19,760 nucleotides of DNA from an uncultured Pseudomonadota bacterium (lineage in GTDB: Bacteria > Myxococcota_A > Polyangia > HGW-17): the NCBI GenBank assembly GCA_938004375.1, contig CALKWH010000406.1:1-19760 (forward strand), read 5' to 3'. Below the pieces are notes generated by a model, which was not told where the DNA came from, did not search any database, and saw nothing but the letters and a program-made list of their open reading frames with translations. The first letter of the stretch is position 1, and each line of letters starts with the position of its first letter. The translations under genes were made by a program, and so were the position numbers. Below are positions 1-7,943 of this stretch, piece after piece.

Positions 1-53
1 GCATACGAGTTCGTATTCGGTGACTGGAGTTCAGACGTGTTCTCTTCCGATCT
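1..53. other. Illumina P7-side adapter (non-biological)
   Basis: Bases 1-11 match the end of the P7 primer with one mismatch at position 10. Bases 12-19 (CGTATTCG) sit exactly where an 8-nt index belongs. Bases 20-53 match the 34-nt TruSeq read-2 adapter with one mismatch at position 41. This is library sequence left on the contig end, so genomic sequence starts at 54. Confidence 0.97.
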
Positions 54-1070
54 ATGATCGCGGTCGCCATAGACCGTGGTGGCGATGAAGCAGTAATCGC
101 CGTCCGCCGCGCCGCCGCTTTGCCGATAGTGCTCGGCGAAGTCGGTGGTGGGCACGGGCGTGGCGTCGACGACCTCGGAGAGCGGGCTCGCGTTCCGGTA
201 CTCGTCCACGGCCACCACCGCCACGCTGTAGACCTTGCCGTTCTCGAGGCCGGTGATGCGTACGGACGAGGCCGTGCTGGCCACCGAGGCACAGACATAA
301 CAAGAATGGGCGCGCCCCCCCGAGACGAGCGCGCCGTCCGGACAGGACTCGCCCTCCTCGGTGGCGCCCAGGGTGAGCACCTTCTGGCAGACGTCCTCGG
401 TGTCGATCCAGTCCGCGCGATCGGCCGAGGCGATGGAGGCCGGCGCGCCCGCATCGGCGCAAAGCACGTCGTAGTATTCGATGCCCTCCTCGGTCACGGC
501 GTCGATGCTCCAACTGACGCTGACGGAACCCTCGCCGCCGACGACCCGGACGTCCTGGGGGGCGGCCGGCGCCTTGGTGTCATAGGAGACTCCCTCGTCG
601 AAGGCGACCGTGCGGTTTTCGAGGTTGGAAAAGACGTAGAACGTGCTCGAGCTCGCCTGAGCCTTGCAGATGCCCTCCCCGGGATCGACCAGGTGGTTCA
701 CTGGAATGGGGATGTAGTGGGTCTGATCCTGGAAGGTGTTGATGTTGAGCGCGCCGATCTCGGAGCACTCGGTGAGCGCGACCGCGGTGTTGGCGCAGTC
801 GTTGCCGATGTAGAAGTACACGTCGGTGCCGTCGTAGGCGCCCTGGTATTGCATCTCGAAGTAGTACGAATAGGGATCGTTCTGTTCGGACCACTCGTCG
901 CAGAGGCAGCGCGCCAGGTTCGTGTGCCGGGCGATCAACAGTTCGGTGAGCGCGGTGCCGCCCGCGCTGGGCAGGGTCCCGTAACGGGCCTTGATCGAGA
1001 AGGTGCCCCAACCGGATACGGGTATGACGCAGAACACGAGCGACAGGAATAGGAGAAGTGTGCGTTTCAT
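54..1070 (-). CDS. Secreted fibronectin type III / CFI-box-like protein, 3' end truncated
   Basis: An open frame of 339 codons runs from ATG at 1070 to the adapter junction with no stop, so the C-terminus is missing. Residues 1-19 look like a signal peptide (MKRTLLLFLSLVF...). Residues 21-160 are an unrecognised, Tyr- and Cys-containing secreted domain. Residues about 168-305 read as a fibronectin type III-like domain: it opens with APAAPQDVRVVGG and SVSVSWS and closes with VRITGLENGKVYSVAVVAVDE. A Cys-rich insertion at about 204-260 (C204, C228, C243, C257, C260) interrupts it. The last residues, YCFIATTVYGD, resemble the CFIATAAYGS signature of CFI-box C-terminal domains found in deltaproteobacterial surface proteins, so only a short C-terminal part is probably lost. 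An export or surface role is inferred from the signal peptide and CFI box; the specific function is unknown. Confidence 0.85.
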
Positions 1071-1241
1071 CTGGAACCCCAGGCCTTCTTCGCGCCGTGG
1101 AACAACCGGCGGGACCGGACAGGTCTTCCCACATGCCCGGAGAATCGTAGCTTCACCTGTTTACTTCAACTCCGGGCAACTCGCAAGAAGTCCGGCGACC
1201 GCCCCTTCACCGAGCACACCCACCCCGCATTGAATGTCAGC

Positions 1242-1271
1242 TTGAATCCGTCGTCTGCAGTCTGCTAAGGT
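1242..1271 (+). promoter_or_regulatory. Possible sigma70 promoter for the 1320 gene
   Basis: TTGAAT (1242-1247) and TAAGGT (1266-1271) lie 18 bp apart, about 50 bp before the ATG at 1320. The match to consensus is modest. Two other candidate promoters in this window (6508 and 7944) use the same 18-bp spacing. I saw no equally good promoter for the divergent gene ending the gap at 1070. Confidence 0.3.
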
Positions 1272-1319
1272 GGTTCTGTCTTCTCTCTGGCCATCCAACG
1301 TTCCCTCGGGAGGTCTTCC

Positions 1320-2246
1320 ATGCTGCGTTCCATCCTCGTCGCCCTGATCGTCCTCATACCTTTATATATAGTGTCGCCGGCCGGAGCCCAGACGCCGGTC
1401 TTCGACGCCGACTTCTTCAAGGTCGTGAACGCCGAGCTCAAGGAGAAGCCCCAGCTCGCGGCCTGGGGCGACGTGAAGAACCTGCGGGCGAGCACCTTCT
1501 ACACCGGGGTCTCCGCCACCCTCGGCGGTATGCTCACCAGCGGGCTCTCGCAGTCGAAGTGCTTCAAGAAGCTCACGATCGCCGATATAGATCACGCCCT
1601 GCTGCTCGCCTCCGACCTCGACGGAGGCGCCTCCGAGCGCGGCTACCTCGCTATCACCGGCAACCTGGACGCCACCGTGGTGCTCAAGTGCCTCGCCGCC
1701 GAGCAGAGCTGGACGACCACCACCCTGAAGAACTATCCCGCCTACCAGAGCGGCAGCGGGACCGTGAAGTCCTACGTCTACGCCGTGGGCAACGACGCGA
1801 TCGTCCTCGTCGCCGGCGACTGGGCCAGCAAGATCGATCCCGGCAAGAACGTGCTGGGCGCCGGCAAGCTCGTCGGCTTCGCGAAGGCCCGCGTGATGGC
1901 GATCCAACTGGACAAGGCACCCAAGGGTTCGGACTTCAAGTCGATGCAGGGCGAGCTCAAGGCCGGCACCGAGCTGGACTTCTCCGGTTCGGTCACCTTC
2001 CTCAAGGAGAGAAAGGCCCTCGAGCTGGAAAAGAACCTCGACGCCCTGAAGAAGCAGGGCACGGGCGCGGGCCTCACCTTCGCCAACACGCTGAAGGTCA
2101 CGCGCACCAAGACGCGGCTCGACGGCACCATGAAGATGACCTCTCCCGAGTTCGTCGTGGTCATGTCCCTGCTGAACTCGGCGCTCTTCGGCAACCAACC
2201 GCCGGCCACGCCGCCGCCGCCCAAGAAGAACAACGCGCAGCCCTGA
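1320..2246 (+). CDS. Secreted protein of unknown function
   Basis: The ATG at 1320 is 6 nt after a strong GGGAGG (1308-1313). The 308-residue product has a clear signal peptide, MLRSILVALIVLIPLYIVSPAGA, with likely cleavage after residue 23. The mature protein has an alpha/beta feel with two Cys (about 82 and 124), several Lys-rich stretches, and a low-complexity end (PPATPPPPKKNN). I recognise no family. The pattern of a short polar repeat-free domain with paired statements such as VVLKCLAAEQ and VLVAGDWASK recalls periplasmic substrate-sensing or self-assessment domains of Myxococcota, but that is only an impression. It is divergent from the truncated gene at 1070 and convergent with the lipid kinase gene, whose stop is 44 bp away. 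I saw no clear terminator hairpin between the two stops. Confidence 0.85.
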   Translation: MLRSILVALIVLIPLYIVSPAGAQTPVFDADFFKVVNAELKEKPQLAAWGDVKNLRASTFYTGVSATLGGMLTSGLSQSKCFKKLTIADIDHALLLASDLDGGASERGYLAITGNLDATVVLKCLAAEQSWTTTTLKNYPAYQSGSGTVKSYVYAVGNDAIVLVAGDWASKIDPGKNVLGAGKLVGFAKARVMAIQLDKAPKGSDFKSMQGELKAGTELDFSGSVTFLKERKALELEKNLDALKKQGTGAGLTFANTLKVTRTKTRLDGTMKMTSPEFVVVMSLLNSALFGNQPPATPPPPKKNNAQP

Positions 2247-2290
2247 TCCGTCCCGCCTGCCCCGCCAGCCCAAGAATTCCATGATTTCAA

Positions 2291-3292
2291 TCAGACGATG
2301 AAGTTCGAACCCCAGGGACCGATGCGCCCAGCCCGCGCCTCGACCGAAGGGTCGAGCCGGCTCATGCCCGGCACCACGAAGCTCAACTCGGGGCCCGGGC
2401 CGATCTCGTAGTTGGCCACCGGGTCGTACAGGTCGCCGTCGAGGGTGAAGGGCTCGGGCGTCTCCAGGGTCATACGTATGGTGCCGAGCATCCTGCGGGT
2501 CATCTGGGGCATCTGCATGTGGGTGCCCCACCAGAGGAACGGCAGCGCGGCGATGGTCGCCGGGATGCTCGAGTGGGTGAAGAGCACCTCGAAGCGATCC
2601 TTCTGCCAGCCTGCCCGCGGGAACAGTTTGAAGTGCAGCGCGATCTCCTCGGTGAAGCTGCAGAACACCGCGCTCGGATCCATCTCGACCTCCGGGGCGC
2701 CGTCCATGCTCACCTGCATCTTCATCGGCGCGAGCAGGCGCTGCGCCTTCACCCCGTTGCGCAGCCCCTCCATGATGTAGATGCCCAGCAGCGTGGCCGC
2801 ATGCCAGTGGGAGGTGCCCCGTGCATAGTGGGCCCTCAGATAGCGTGTCGGGACCCCGACGCCGAAGAAGAAGGCATGATGATCGTTCACGCGGAGGAGG
2901 TTGCGCCGGATGATCCGCATGGGGATGTTGTGCTTGTAGCGGGTCAGCGCCAGCAGCATGGTCGCGATGCTGTTGTTGCGGATGCCGAACGAGCGGGGGA
3001 TCATGTTCTGCGTCCCCGAGGGCAAGAGCAGGAGCGGAGGCAGGGTGTCCGAACCGTACTCCCGGAGCAGTCCCTCGATGGTGCGGTGGATGGTGCCGTC
3101 CCCTCCGGAGATGGCGATCATGTCCACGTCGTAGCGCTTGAAGTCCCTGACCGCCTGCCCGACGTCTTCGAGCGAGTAGGTCGAGACGACCTCTCCCCGG
3201 CGCCCCACGATGAAGTTGAGGCTGTCCTTCAGAAGGGGGGACATTTTGTTCAGTCGTGCGTTCGCGTTGCTGATCACTCCGATGCCAGGCAT
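2291..3292 (-). CDS. Diacylglycerol kinase-fold lipid kinase (DAGK catalytic domain)
   Basis: The 333-residue product is a member of the diacylglycerol/sphingosine kinase (YegS/LCB5/DgkB-like) superfamily, which phosphorylates lipid hydroxyls with ATP. The nucleotide-binding GGDGT is at residues 63-67 (ISGGDGTIHRTIEGL). It is followed by PSGTQNMIPRSFGI at 91-104, equivalent to the usual PLGTxNxxA loop. A late LDGDLYD (about 284-290) matches the conserved DGE region. The opening GVISNANARLNK replaces the usual NP.SG with NA, a mild divergence. I chose the ATG at 3292 because GGAGG lies 6 nt upstream. A longer reading from TTG at 3343 has no ribosome site. No membrane helix is obvious apart from a hydrophobic stretch at 247-256. 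The exact lipid substrate cannot be told from sequence. Confidence 0.92.
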   Translation of the reverse strand: MPGIGVISNANARLNKMSPLLKDSLNFIVGRRGEVVSTYSLEDVGQAVRDFKRYDVDMIAISGGDGTIHRTIEGLLREYGSDTLPPLLLLPSGTQNMIPRSFGIRNNSIATMLLALTRYKHNIPMRIIRRNLLRVNDHHAFFFGVGVPTRYLRAHYARGTSHWHAATLLGIYIMEGLRNGVKAQRLLAPMKMQVSMDGAPEVEMDPSAVFCSFTEEIALHFKLFPRAGWQKDRFEVLFTHSSIPATIAALPFLWWGTHMQMPQMTRRMLGTIRMTLETPEPFTLDGDLYDPVANYEIGPGPELSFVVPGMSRLDPSVEARAGRIGPWGSNFIV

Positions 3293-3508
3293 GAGATCCT
3301 CCGTGACCTGAAAATAGTCGCTTTGCAGATCCGAAACAAGCAAAAAACCGGCCCCCCCACGGGGACGCCGAATTTTCGACTGTCTTGTAACTAATTGATA
3401 TCATAGATTATTTTCAGGCATGTTTTTTTCATTACCGGGCATTCCGGAGCCCTTCCACGCAAGTCCTCTACCTCCTTGAAAACATGGAAAAAAACTGAAA
3501 ATACCCGA

Positions 3509-3539
3509 TTGACAATCTTTCTGAATCCCATATTGTCAA
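3509..3539 (+). promoter_or_regulatory. Promoter with overlapping inverted repeat upstream of the HU/IHF-like gene
   Basis: TTGACA (3509-3514) and TATTGT (3531-3536) are 16 bp apart in an AT-rich stretch. The same bases form an exact inverted repeat, TTGACAAT (3509-3516) and ATTGTCAA (3532-3539), with 15 bp between. The dyad therefore covers both promoter boxes and could be an operator, or could be chance symmetry of the boxes. It lies in a 346-bp gap (3293-3638) that is AT-rich compared with its surroundings. Apart from this promoter I see no gene or terminator there. Confidence 0.6.
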
Positions 3540-3638
3540 ATCCATGAGGACGACAAATCCTTTCGGTTTTCGGTGATGCAGTCGCGGCACCTCCACGGAT
3601 GGAGGAGCTGCCGGCAGAGCGGGTCCAGAGGTTGCACG

Positions 3639-4298
3639 ATGAAGAAGTCCGAACTGATTCAGTTACTCGCCGAGAAGCACGACCAGCCGCGCTCCCGTGT
3701 CGAGCACATCGTCAATGCGGTCTTCGACGGAATCACGGAAGGTCTCGTGCACCAGGACCGGGTCGAGATCCGCGGCTTCGGCAGCTTCACCGTCCGCGAG
3801 TACAATGGCTATACAGGTCGTAACCCACGTAGTGGATCATCCGTTTTCGTTCAACCCAAGAAACTGCCTTATTTCAAGGTGGGGAAAGAACTGAGGGAAG
3901 CTGTGAACAAAGAAACCGAAACCAAAACCGTCAAGACCCCGAAAACCGCCAAAGCCGCCCCGGCCAAGGAGCCCAAGGCTCCCGTGACCAAGGAAGCCAA
4001 GGCTCCTGCCGCCAAGGCCGCCCCCGCGAAGAAGGCCCCTGCGAAGAAGGCCGCCCCGGCGAAGAAGGCCGCCCCCGCGAAGAAGGCCCCTGCGAAGAAG
4101 GCCGCTCCTGCGAAGAAGGCCGCCCCCGCGAAGAAGGCCGCCCCCGCGAAGAAGGCCGCCCCCGCGAAGAAGGCCGCTCCCGTGAAAAAGGCCCCCGTCG
4201 TGAAGAAGGTCGCCCCCGCCAAGGACGTCAAGGCTCCCGTCGCCCCCGAGGCCCCGAAAACCGACGCCCCGAAGAAGGCCCCCTGCAAGAAGTGCTAA
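3639..4298 (+). CDS. HU/IHF-family DNA-binding protein with histone H1-like tail
   Basis: This is a nucleoid protein that bends and compacts DNA. Residues 1-90 are a full HU/IHF domain. It opens MKKSELIQLLAEK and continues VEHIVNAVFDGITEGL. The DNA-contacting arm is IEIRGFGSFTVREYNG-like (43-57), with GRNPRSG at 60-66 and LPYFKVGKELRE near the end. The Pro of the arm and the overall pattern are closer to IHF-beta than to HU. Residues 92-219 are a basic low-complexity tail of Ala, Pro and Lys with AAPAKK repeats, followed by a more acidic stretch and a terminal CKKC. Such tails occur on HU-like proteins of several bacterial lineages and resemble eukaryotic H1 tails. I chose ATG 3639 (AGAGG upstream) because it gives the standard family N-terminus. 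It ends 8 bp from the stop of the convergent ygiQ. Confidence 0.93.
   Translation: MKKSELIQLLAEKHDQPRSRVEHIVNAVFDGITEGLVHQDRVEIRGFGSFTVREYNGYTGRNPRSGSSVFVQPKKLPYFKVGKELREAVNKETETKTVKTPKTAKAAPAKEPKAPVTKEAKAPAAKAAPAKKAPAKKAAPAKKAAPAKKAPAKKAAPAKKAAPAKKAAPAKKAAPAKKAAPVKKAPVVKKVAPAKDVKAPVAPEAPKTDAPKKAPCKKC
4017..4193 (+). repeat. In-frame tandem repeat encoding AAPAKK/APAKK units
   Basis: Units of 18 bp (gccgcccccgcgaagaag, AAPAKK) and 15 bp (gcccctgcgaagaag, APAKK) alternate through residues 127-185 of the HU/IHF-like protein. Three nearly identical 18-bp units lie in a row late in the array. All units keep the frame, so copy-number change would alter tail length without breaking the gene. Such arrays are also prone to assembly collapse, so the copy number here may be unreliable. 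Confidence 0.9.
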
Positions 4299-4306
4299 CT
4301 GAACCG

Positions 4307-6076
4307 CTAGCGCGGCCTCTTTCCTGAGGTCTCCTTCGACATTCTCTTTTTGAAACCAACGGCGCCCTGCCCCGGCCTGTCCAGCGCGTGACGCTGACGG
4401 AGTTTTCCGCCGTCGCTCTTCTCGACGAACACCGGCTCGAGGGTCTCCGGGTCCAAGCCGCTGTGGTACATCGCGGCGGCGAGCGTGCCCGGAATGGGGA
4501 TGAAGTCCTGCACCTGCTCGACCGCGAGTCGATGCTCTCGCAGGAAGTCCGCCGCCGCCGTCATGTCGCGATCCGTGCACCCCGGGTGCGAGGACATCAT
4601 GTAGGGGACCAGATAGACCTTCGGGGGTCGGAACTGGGTGAACCACTCCAGGAACCGCTCGAACTCCCGTCTGGGCGGCTTGCGCATCCGCCTCAGCACG
4701 GAGTCCGAGACGTGCTCCGGGGCGACCTTCAGGTGTCCCCCCGTGTGATGGAGCACGAGCTCGCGGATGTACTCGGGATGCAGGTTGGCCAGATCGAAGC
4801 GGATGCCGGAGGCCACGAACACGTGGCGGACCCGCGGCAGCCTGCGCAGCAGCGACCACAAGCCGATGGACGGTCCGGCGTCCGCGCGCAGCTGTGGGCA
4901 GACCCGGGGGTACAGGCACGAGGCCCGCGCGCAGCCCCGGCCGCCCGGTGCCCGTGCGCAGGAGGCGCCGTACATGTTGGCGGAGGGACCGCCGACATCG
5001 GTGATGGTGCCTGCGAAGTCCGCCGCCTCGGACAGCCGACGGGCCTCGTCCACGATCGACTCGGCCGAGCGCGAGGTGACGATCAGGCCCTGGTGCAACG
5101 CCAGGGCGCAGAAGGAGCAGCCGCCGAAGCAACCACGGTGCGTCGTGATCGAGTGACGCACCGTCTCGAGCGCCGGGACGCGCTCCTGGCCATACATGGA
5201 GTGGACCCGTCGGGTGAAGGGGAGTCGGTACAGCGCATCGAGCTCTCCGGTCGTGAGCGGCGCAGCGGGCTGCAGGTGCCAGAGGAACCGGCCCTGGTGC
5301 GGCTGCACCATCGTCCGCGGGGACGGCGCGGCGAGCTCGGCGAGCAGGTCCCGCGTCATGACCGCGAAGGCGCGCGGATCGGACGAGACCTCCTCGTACG
5401 AGGGCAGCAGGAGAAACTCGTCCGCCGGGAGGCGGTCCCGCACCACGACCGTGCCGGCCAGGTACGGTTCCGTCAGGGACGCGCCGCCTCGCAGCGCGGC
5501 GACCAGGCCGGCGAGCGCCCGCTCGGCGTTCCCATACACGAGGACATCCGCCCGCGCATCGACAAGGATGCTGCGCCGCACCCGGTCCTCCCAGTAGTCG
5601 TAGTGCGCGATGCGGCGCAGGGAGGCCTCCATGCCGCCGATCACCAGCGGCACATCCCGATAGGCGGCGCGCACCAGCCCGGCGTACACGATGACCGCGC
5701 GGTTGGGTCGCAGCCCCGCCCGCCCGCCGGGACTGTAGGGATCGTCGCTGCGCTTCTTCCGCGCCGCCGTGTAGTGATGGAGCATGCTGTCGAGGTTGCC
5801 CGAGGACACCCCGAAGAACAGGCGGGGACGGCCCAGGATCCGTACCGAGCCGGGATCACGCCAGTCGGGCTGCGCGATCACGCCGACGAGCAGGCCCAGG
5901 CTCCCGAGATACCGCGCCACCATGGCCGTCCCGAACGACGGATGATCGACGATCGCATCGCCGCTGACGAGGATGACGTCGAGATAGCAGGCTTCCGCCG
6001 AGAAGGCCTCTGGCCCGGACAGCAGCCCGGCGGCCACGAGGTCGGAGGTTCGCGCGATGAGTTCCGTTGGCTTCAT
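4307..6076 (-). CDS. ygiQ: YgiQ-family radical SAM protein
   Basis: The 589-residue product matches the YgiQ family, large radical SAM proteins of unknown reaction. Family landmarks are clear: VSGDAIVDHPSFG (38-49), VGVIAQPDW (64-72), FFGVSSGNLDSM (87-98), GGMEASLRRIAHYDYW (147-162) and PFTRRVHSMY (286-295). The radical SAM cluster motif CX3CX2C is C316, C320, C323 in HRGCFGGCSFC. A second Cys-rich stretch (C373, C382, C387, C393) follows. The C-terminus is shorter and less conserved than in E. coli YgiQ. The start is uncertain in its signals: the ATG at 6076 follows the T-run of a tRNA terminator by only 4 nt, with no Shine-Dalgarno site. No better internal start was found. It is tail to tail with the HU/IHF-like gene. 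Confidence 0.94.
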   Translation of the reverse strand: MKPTELIARTSDLVAAGLLSGPEAFSAEACYLDVILVSGDAIVDHPSFGTAMVARYLGSLGLLVGVIAQPDWRDPGSVRILGRPRLFFGVSSGNLDSMLHHYTAARKKRSDDPYSPGGRAGLRPNRAVIVYAGLVRAAYRDVPLVIGGMEASLRRIAHYDYWEDRVRRSILVDARADVLVYGNAERALAGLVAALRGGASLTEPYLAGTVVVRDRLPADEFLLLPSYEEVSSDPRAFAVMTRDLLAELAAPSPRTMVQPHQGRFLWHLQPAAPLTTGELDALYRLPFTRRVHSMYGQERVPALETVRHSITTHRGCFGGCSFCALALHQGLIVTSRSAESIVDEARRLSEAADFAGTITDVGGPSANMYGASCARAPGGRGCARASCLYPRVCPQLRADAGPSIGLWSLLRRLPRVRHVFVASGIRFDLANLHPEYIRELVLHHTGGHLKVAPEHVSDSVLRRMRKPPRREFERFLEWFTQFRPPKVYLVPYMMSSHPGCTDRDMTAAADFLREHRLAVEQVQDFIPIPGTLAAAMYHSGLDPETLEPVFVEKSDGGKLRQRHALDRPGQGAVGFKKRMSKETSGKRPR

Positions 6077-6080
6077 GGGT

Positions 6081-6113
6081 AAAAAAAAAGCCGACCCGGA
6101 AATCCGGATCGGC
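6081..6113 (-). terminator. Intrinsic terminator of tRNA-fMet
   Basis: On the minus strand an 11-bp stem, GCCGATCCGGA paired with TCCGGGTCGGC with one wobble, closes on a very short loop and is followed by nine T (6089-6081). It begins 8 nt after the tRNA 3' end. The T-run ends 4 nt before the ygiQ ATG. Confidence 0.9.
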
Positions 6114-6118
6114 CCAAA

Positions 6119-6194
<76 letters not shown>

Positions 6195-6205
6195 GCACGA
6201 GCGTG

Positions 6206-6234
6206 TTTATAAGGGCCTCCCGGTGGGATGTCAA
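6206..6234 (-). promoter_or_regulatory. Sigma70 promoter of tRNA-fMet
   Basis: On the minus strand TTGACA (6234-6229) and TATAAA (6211-6206) are 17 bp apart. The first transcribed base would fall near 6200, only a few nt before the tRNA 5' end at 6194. The bases upstream (6235-6281) are rich in A/T and could act as UP elements for both divergent promoters. Confidence 0.85.
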
Positions 6235-6281
6235 CGATATTTTTGGATTTTTTCGGGTCCAAATTTTTTCCGTTTTTCAGC

Positions 6282-6310
6282 TTGACAGGTTTTTTCGGTT
6301 CCCTTATAAA
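6282..6310 (+). promoter_or_regulatory. Sigma70 promoter of tRNA-Gly
   Basis: TTGACA (6282-6287) and TATAAA (6305-6310) are 17 bp apart, giving a leader of about 60 nt before tRNA-Gly at 6376. Both boxes and the spacing are identical to those of the divergent fMet promoter, and the two are separated by an A/T-rich 47-bp stretch. Confidence 0.85.
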
Positions 6311-6375
6311 CCGTTCCTGCCGCAAGGAGGCCTCTTCGGAATCCTCCTGACAGGTACCTGAGACCTGGCGGTCGT

Positions 6376-6447
<72 letters not shown>

Positions 6448-6507
6448 CAAATCCCAAATCCTGAAGAACCTGTCCGATGGCTACGGCCTTGTCTCCAAAA
6501 AAATGGC

Positions 6508-6537
6508 TTGCATCGCCACCCGGGCACATGATAGATT
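6508..6537 (+). promoter_or_regulatory. Possible promoter for the PEGA-domain gene
   Basis: TTGCAT (6508-6513) and TAGATT (6532-6537) are 18 bp apart and about 45 bp before the ATG at 6582. The element resembles the one at 7944-7973: both read TTGC, then 20 bp, then TAGA, Y, TGC, with a shared C/G-rich spacer middle. Confidence 0.45.
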
Positions 6538-6549
6538 GCGCCTTGAAAT

Positions 6550-6573
6550 CCCATGAGAATCCGTGGGTTTTTT
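6550..6573 (+). terminator. Small terminator-like hairpin in the leader of the PEGA-domain gene
   Basis: CCCATG (6550-6555) pairs with CGTGGG (6562-6567), including one G:U, around a 6-nt loop and is followed directly by TTTTTT (6568-6573). The stem is short, so it may end leaking tRNA-Gly transcripts, attenuate the gene at 6582, or do nothing. Confidence 0.35.
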
Positions 6574-6581
6574 GGATCATC

Positions 6582-7910
6582 ATGAAAAGAATCATCCTGT
6601 CTTCCCTGTTTCTTTCCCTGTTTGTGCTCCTGAACCCGTCCCTTTGCCTCGCCCAGAAGTCTTCCGAAGGCGAGGGGGGCGACGACGAGGGCTCCGGCCA
6701 GGCAAAGCCAAAGCCCAAGGTCTCTCCCGGCACCCACATGGTCATCATCCTGTCCCCGGATGAGTACTGGAAGGATCTGGCCAAGTTCAGTTACAAAACC
6801 CTGAAGTCCCTGATTGGCCAGGAAGCCGTCTTCGCCATTCAGATGATGGATGACGCCGAGGATCCCCCCGCCGACGAGTACAAGGCCATCAACGGGAAAC
6901 CCTACAAGAAAGGCGTCAAACTGTTCAAAGAGCAGGAGTACCCCGACGCCATCAAACAACTCCAGGCCTCCGCCAACGGCTTCGACGCCCTCATCACCAA
7001 GTACGGTCTCTCATACCCGCTGCGGCGGCGCATCGTGCTCTCCTACATGTATCTGGGCGCTGCCCAGATGCTCGACGCCCAGACCGAGGAAGCCAAGACC
7101 AGCTTCCGCCTCGCCAACTACTGGTTCCCCAATTATCCGCTACCCAAGGCGGCATTCGAGGACGAGACCACCCGGAACCTGTTCAATCAGGCCATCGAGC
7201 GCCCCGGCCGCGGGTCGAGCTCCATCATCATCAATTCCACCGTCCCCGGGCACCTCTACCTGAACGGACTGTGGGTGGGCGCCGGCCCCAAGAACATCGA
7301 GAAGATCAGCGCCGGAACCCACATCCTGACGTGGGCCCGGCTCGGGTACAAGCCCATCACCGTGAAGTTGGTCGTGCCCGAGAACGACAAGGCCGTGGCC
7401 GACTTCACGCCGGTGCCAGCGGCCAACAAAAAAGACCTGGACACCTTCCTCGGAGGGCTCGACTCCCACCTCCGCCAGAAGCCGAACGTCCCCTCCGCCC
7501 TCGCCGACTTCGCGGTCAAGGCCCGGGTCGACAACCTCATCGTCTTCCGCGTCACCGCCAACGAGACGGAAATTTCCTGGTACAACTCCAAGGCGGGCGG
7601 CTGGCAGAAGCGGGTGCGCCGCCAGGCGGCCGTGCCGGGCTCCATCGCGACGCAGGTCGAGTCGCTGCTGTTTCAGCCCGCGCCGGCTCTCGACCTTGGG
7701 GCCGCGTCTACCGACAAGAATAAATGCTACAGCGACGCCGACTGCAGCGACGGCAAGTGCGTGGCCGGGACCTGCCAGGGCTCTGCCCCCCTGTTGAAGC
7801 AGTGGTGGTTCTGGACCGCAGTGGGCGTCGGCGTTGCCGCCCTGGGCACCGGCACCTTCTTCCTGATCCAGATGCAGAACCGCCCGATCCTGGAAATCTC
7901 CACTCCCTGA
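6582..7910 (+). CDS. Secreted TPR-like/PEGA-domain protein with C-terminal membrane anchor
   Basis: The 442-residue product is probably an envelope protein that may sense or bind cell-wall material. The parts run in this order: signal peptide (1-24, ending CLAQ), acidic/Lys-Pro linker (28-48), a helical TPR-like region (about 105-205, with GVKLFKEQEYPDAIKQLQAS), and a PEGA domain (about 213-265). Signs of the PEGA domain are IIINSTVPGHLYLNGLWVG and ISAGTHILTWARLGYKPITV. Next come a domain of unknown type (285-365), a Cys-rich knot CYSDADCSDGKCVAGTC (382-398), and a membrane helix (about 409-430). I chose ATG 6582 because it starts the signal peptide; upstream in-frame ATGs would bury it. The ribosome site is weak. 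Proteins with this order are common in Myxococcota, often of unknown role. It is monocistronic as far as can be seen. Confidence 0.9.
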   Translation: MKRIILSSLFLSLFVLLNPSLCLAQKSSEGEGGDDEGSGQAKPKPKVSPGTHMVIILSPDEYWKDLAKFSYKTLKSLIGQEAVFAIQMMDDAEDPPADEYKAINGKPYKKGVKLFKEQEYPDAIKQLQASANGFDALITKYGLSYPLRRRIVLSYMYLGAAQMLDAQTEEAKTSFRLANYWFPNYPLPKAAFEDETTRNLFNQAIERPGRGSSSIIINSTVPGHLYLNGLWVGAGPKNIEKISAGTHILTWARLGYKPITVKLVVPENDKAVADFTPVPAANKKDLDTFLGGLDSHLRQKPNVPSALADFAVKARVDNLIVFRVTANETEISWYNSKAGGWQKRVRRQAAVPGSIATQVESLLFQPAPALDLGAASTDKNKCYSDADCSDGKCVAGTCQGSAPLLKQWWFWTAVGVGVAALGTGTFFLIQMQNRPILEISTP

Positions 7911-7943
7911 CCACGCCCACGCCCTTCCCGTTACATTCCATCG

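Noticed and set aside
3293..3343. Longer start (TTG 3343) for the lipid kinase
   Set aside because: No ribosome site, and GGAGG sits 6 nt before ATG 3292.
4017..4193. CRISPR-like array
   Set aside because: The 15-18-bp units are contiguous, in frame and coding; there are no spacers.
3869..4288. A 139-codon minus-strand frame rich in Ala, Gly and Phe opposite the HU tail
   Set aside because: It is the mirror of the AAPAKK repeat; the plus-strand reading has a true HU/IHF domain and ribosome site.
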